From positions 186,001-250,000 of the forward strand of contig NZ_JALJRA010000003.1 of NCBI RefSeq assembly GCF_022968135.1: a DNA stretch of 64,000 nucleotides, read 5' to 3'. The notes under the pieces are model-generated. The model saw only the letters and a program-made list of their open reading frames with translations, was not told the origin of the DNA and searched no databases. Below, one piece after another: positions 62,482-64,000 of this stretch; positions within the stretch are counted from its first letter, which is position 1; the number at the start of each line of letters is the position of its first letter. The stretch is from Pseudorhizobium tarimense (lineage in GTDB: Bacteria; Pseudomonadota; Alphaproteobacteria; Rhizobiales; Rhizobiaceae). The translations under genes and the position numbers were made by a program.

Positions 62482-63525
62482 ATGTTGCAACGGACTCACT
62501 CAGGACGTGCTGGAACAGCGTTGGTGGCAGGCGGCGCCGGTTTCGTCGGCTCGCATCTCTGCGACACGCTGCTTTCCCGCGGGCAGCGCGTCATCTGCGT
62601 CGACAGCTATCTGACGGGATCGGAGGCGAACATCCGGCCGCTGATGAACCACCCGGGCTTTCGGATGGTGGAGAAGGACATCTGCGAGAAGATGTCCTTC
62701 GACGAGCCGCTGGACTATGTTTACAACTTGGCCTGCGCAGCCTCTCCGCCACAGTATCAGGCTGACCCAGCGCATACGATGATGACCTGCGTCGTTGGGA
62801 CCGGCAATCTTCTGGCGCTTGCAGAGGAGCACAACGCGTCGTTCCTGCAGGCGTCCACAAGCGAGGTCTATGGCGATCCGGAAGAGCATCCGCAGCGCGA
62901 GGATTATCGGGGCAATGTCAACTGCACCGGACCGCGCGCCTGCTACGACGAAGGAAAACGGGCAGCCGAAGCCCTTTGCTTTGATCTATTGAGGGCAGGG
63001 CGGGTCGACGCGCGCGTCGCGCGCATTTTCAACACCTATGGGCCCCGCATGCAGCCGAACGACGGCCGCATCGTCTCAAACCTCATCGTTCAGGCTTTGT
63101 CCGGCACGCCGTTGACCATCTACGGTACCGGCGACCAAACGCGTTCGTTCTGCTACGTCACGGATCTGGTGGAGGGTCTGATCGCCCTCATGATGGTGAG
63201 GCCGAACCCGGAAGTGCCGGTCAATCTCGGCAATCCCGACGAATTCACCATCAACGAGCTGGCGAAAAAGGTTCTGGAGATGGTTCCGTCCGCCGCAGGG
63301 CTGGTCCAGAGGCCTCTGCCGAAGGATGATCCACAGCGTCGCCGGCCGGACATTTCGCGCGCCAAGGAGCTGCTCGGCTGGGAGCCGACCGTTCCGTTGG
63401 CCGACGGGCTGAGGCAGACGGTCGACTGGTTCTCGGCCAATCTTGCGCCGACACTGCGACCAGAACCGGTTGCGGCCCTTGCCGGCGCGAATCGAACAGC
63501 AGCAGAAATGAGCATTGGGGTTTGA
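62482..63525 (+). CDS. UDP-glucuronate decarboxylase-like (UDP-xylose synthase) SDR enzyme
   Basis: A 347-residue extended SDR enzyme close to UDP-glucuronate decarboxylases: VAGGAGFVGSHLCDTLL, the STSEVYGDPEEHPQ block, the GNVNCTGPRACYDEGKRAAE region with catalytic Tyr and Lys (YDEGK), and ARIFNTYGPRM. It would make UDP-xylose from UDP-glucuronate, giving a pentose donor to the glycosyltransferases upstream. Decarboxylase rather than epimerase function is inferred from these blocks. Confidence 0.88.
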   Translation: MLQRTHSGRAGTALVAGGAGFVGSHLCDTLLSRGQRVICVDSYLTGSEANIRPLMNHPGFRMVEKDICEKMSFDEPLDYVYNLACAASPPQYQADPAHTMMTCVVGTGNLLALAEEHNASFLQASTSEVYGDPEEHPQREDYRGNVNCTGPRACYDEGKRAAEALCFDLLRAGRVDARVARIFNTYGPRMQPNDGRIVSNLIVQALSGTPLTIYGTGDQTRSFCYVTDLVEGLIALMMVRPNPEVPVNLGNPDEFTINELAKKVLEMVPSAAGLVQRPLPKDDPQRRRPDISRAKELLGWEPTVPLADGLRQTVDWFSANLAPTLRPEPVAALAGANRTAAEMSIGV

Positions 63526-63529
63526 CGGA

Positions 63530-64000
63530 ATGGATGCACGGAGTGGCCGTGGAGAAAACCTGAAACGCGAGATTGAAAGGCTAGGGCCTTGGTTTCAGAA
63601 CATGCGGATCGGCGGAATCGAGACCGCCCCGCAGCATTTCCTGGGAGATTATCCGAACTTCAAGTGGGAAGGCTTTAAGCACATCGTCCCTGACGATCTT
63701 GCTGGCCGGAGCGTACTCGATATTGGCTGCAATGCAGGCTTCTACACAATGGAAATGAAGCGCCGCAATGCGGGGCGGGTGGTCGGTATCGACTCAGATG
63801 CGCGGTATCTCGAGCAGGCGCGGTTTGCCGCCAAGCATGAAGGCCTCGACATCGAGTACCGCCAGATGTCAGTCTACGAGGTGCCGCAGCTGAAAGAGCG
63901 TTTCGACCTCGTGATCTTCATGGGCGTGCTTTATCATCTGCGCCACCCGCTTCTCGCGCTTGACCTGCTTTACGAGCATGTGGTCGACGACATGATGCTC
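63530..64000 (+). CDS. SAM-dependent methyltransferase, CmoB-like (partial, runs off the window)
   Basis: The first 157 codons are present and the frame is open to the window edge. The SAM-binding motif I reads VLDIGCNAGFYTMEMKRR, followed by GIDSDARYLEQARFAAKH and the VIFMGVLYHLRHPLLALD block, a pattern like CmoB and the TIGR04290-type methyltransferases found with glycosyltransferase clusters. Its start lies four bases after the UXS-like stop, so it is in the same operon. It probably methylates a sugar of the glycan; tRNA modification is less likely in this context. Confidence 0.82.
   Translation, partial: MDARSGRGENLKREIERLGPWFQNMRIGGIETAPQHFLGDYPNFKWEGFKHIVPDDLAGRSVLDIGCNAGFYTMEMKRRNAGRVVGIDSDARYLEQARFAAKHEGLDIEYRQMSVYEVPQLKERFDLVIFMGVLYHLRHPLLALDLLYEHVVDDMML

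Noticed and set aside
1..64000. tRNA or rRNA genes, CRISPR arrays and classical insertion sequences
   Set aside because: I looked for clover-leaf-like GGTTCGAATCC arms, regularly spaced repeats and transposase motifs and saw none; a dedicated scan with tRNAscan or a CRISPR finder would settle this.

Overview
The window looks like chromosomal DNA of an alphaproteobacterium of the order Rhizobiales, most likely Rhizobiaceae-like (Rhizobium, Agrobacterium or Sinorhizobium relatives). The reasons are the gene neighbourhoods (a probable cckA end near recA and alaS; purC-purS-purQ-purL followed by bolA-like and grxD genes; a cysteine desulfurase-sufBCDS-sufT-sufA operon), the high GC content with strong third-position bias, the GAAC-N7-GTAC type SOS-like box, and the rhizobial-type iron-control sites upstream of suf. 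The assignment rests on recognition only; no database search was run. I saw no rRNA or tRNA genes, CRISPR arrays or classical insertion sequences.

Layout. 1-3000: the end of a receiver-domain protein (probably CckA), then a minus-strand set of pseudouridine kinase, pseudouridine-5'-phosphate glycosidase and an EamA transporter. 3139-8860: recA, alaS, ttcA and an inositol-monophosphatase-family gene. 8900-20741: mostly minus strand, with an MFS exporter, grxD, a BolA-like gene, a DMT-transporter remnant, purL, a PagL-like outer membrane protein, a small lipoprotein, purQ, a small coiled-coil protein, purS and purC, then DUF1476, a small hydrolase, DUF2189 and purB. 20803-28154: rpe, an orphan periplasmic binding protein, a flavin reductase and a cox-type molybdenum-enzyme maturation set (MoxR, VWA, two XdhC pieces, molybdopterin-binding/nucleotidyltransferase fusion). 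28159-40486: housekeeping genes including a DEAD-box helicase, an M23 peptidase, Bcp, a very large AsmA-like protein, tyrS, anmK, a diguanylate cyclase and a hydrolase.

40537-48208 is the SUF iron-sulfur cluster assembly operon. A sigma70-like promoter overlaps a TGA-N9-TCA palindrome (RirA/IRO type), and an ICE-like palindrome (Irr type) lies at the expected start point. A 426-bp element interrupts the operon between sufB and sufC. It carries a small GIY-YIG nuclease gene and is bounded by 30-bp inverted repeats (29 of 30 identical), each of which is itself a hairpin. This is the most distinctive mobile-looking structure in the window.

48210-52256 holds a MacB-like ABC exporter whose membrane fusion protein gene has lost its 5' end, several small secreted or unknown proteins, and a BON-domain remnant. 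52380-64000 is a divergently organised carbohydrate cluster. To the left are an oxidoreductase and a medium-chain dehydrogenase. To the right, in a tightly overlapping operon, are a sugar epimerase, a glycoside-hydrolase-like/epimerase fusion, a GT4-like glycosyltransferase, three tandem CgeB-like glycosyltransferases, a UDP-glucuronate-decarboxylase-like enzyme and a methyltransferase cut by the window end. It probably makes and attaches an unusual, possibly methylated, glycan. No export or polymerisation gene is visible, so its destination is unknown.
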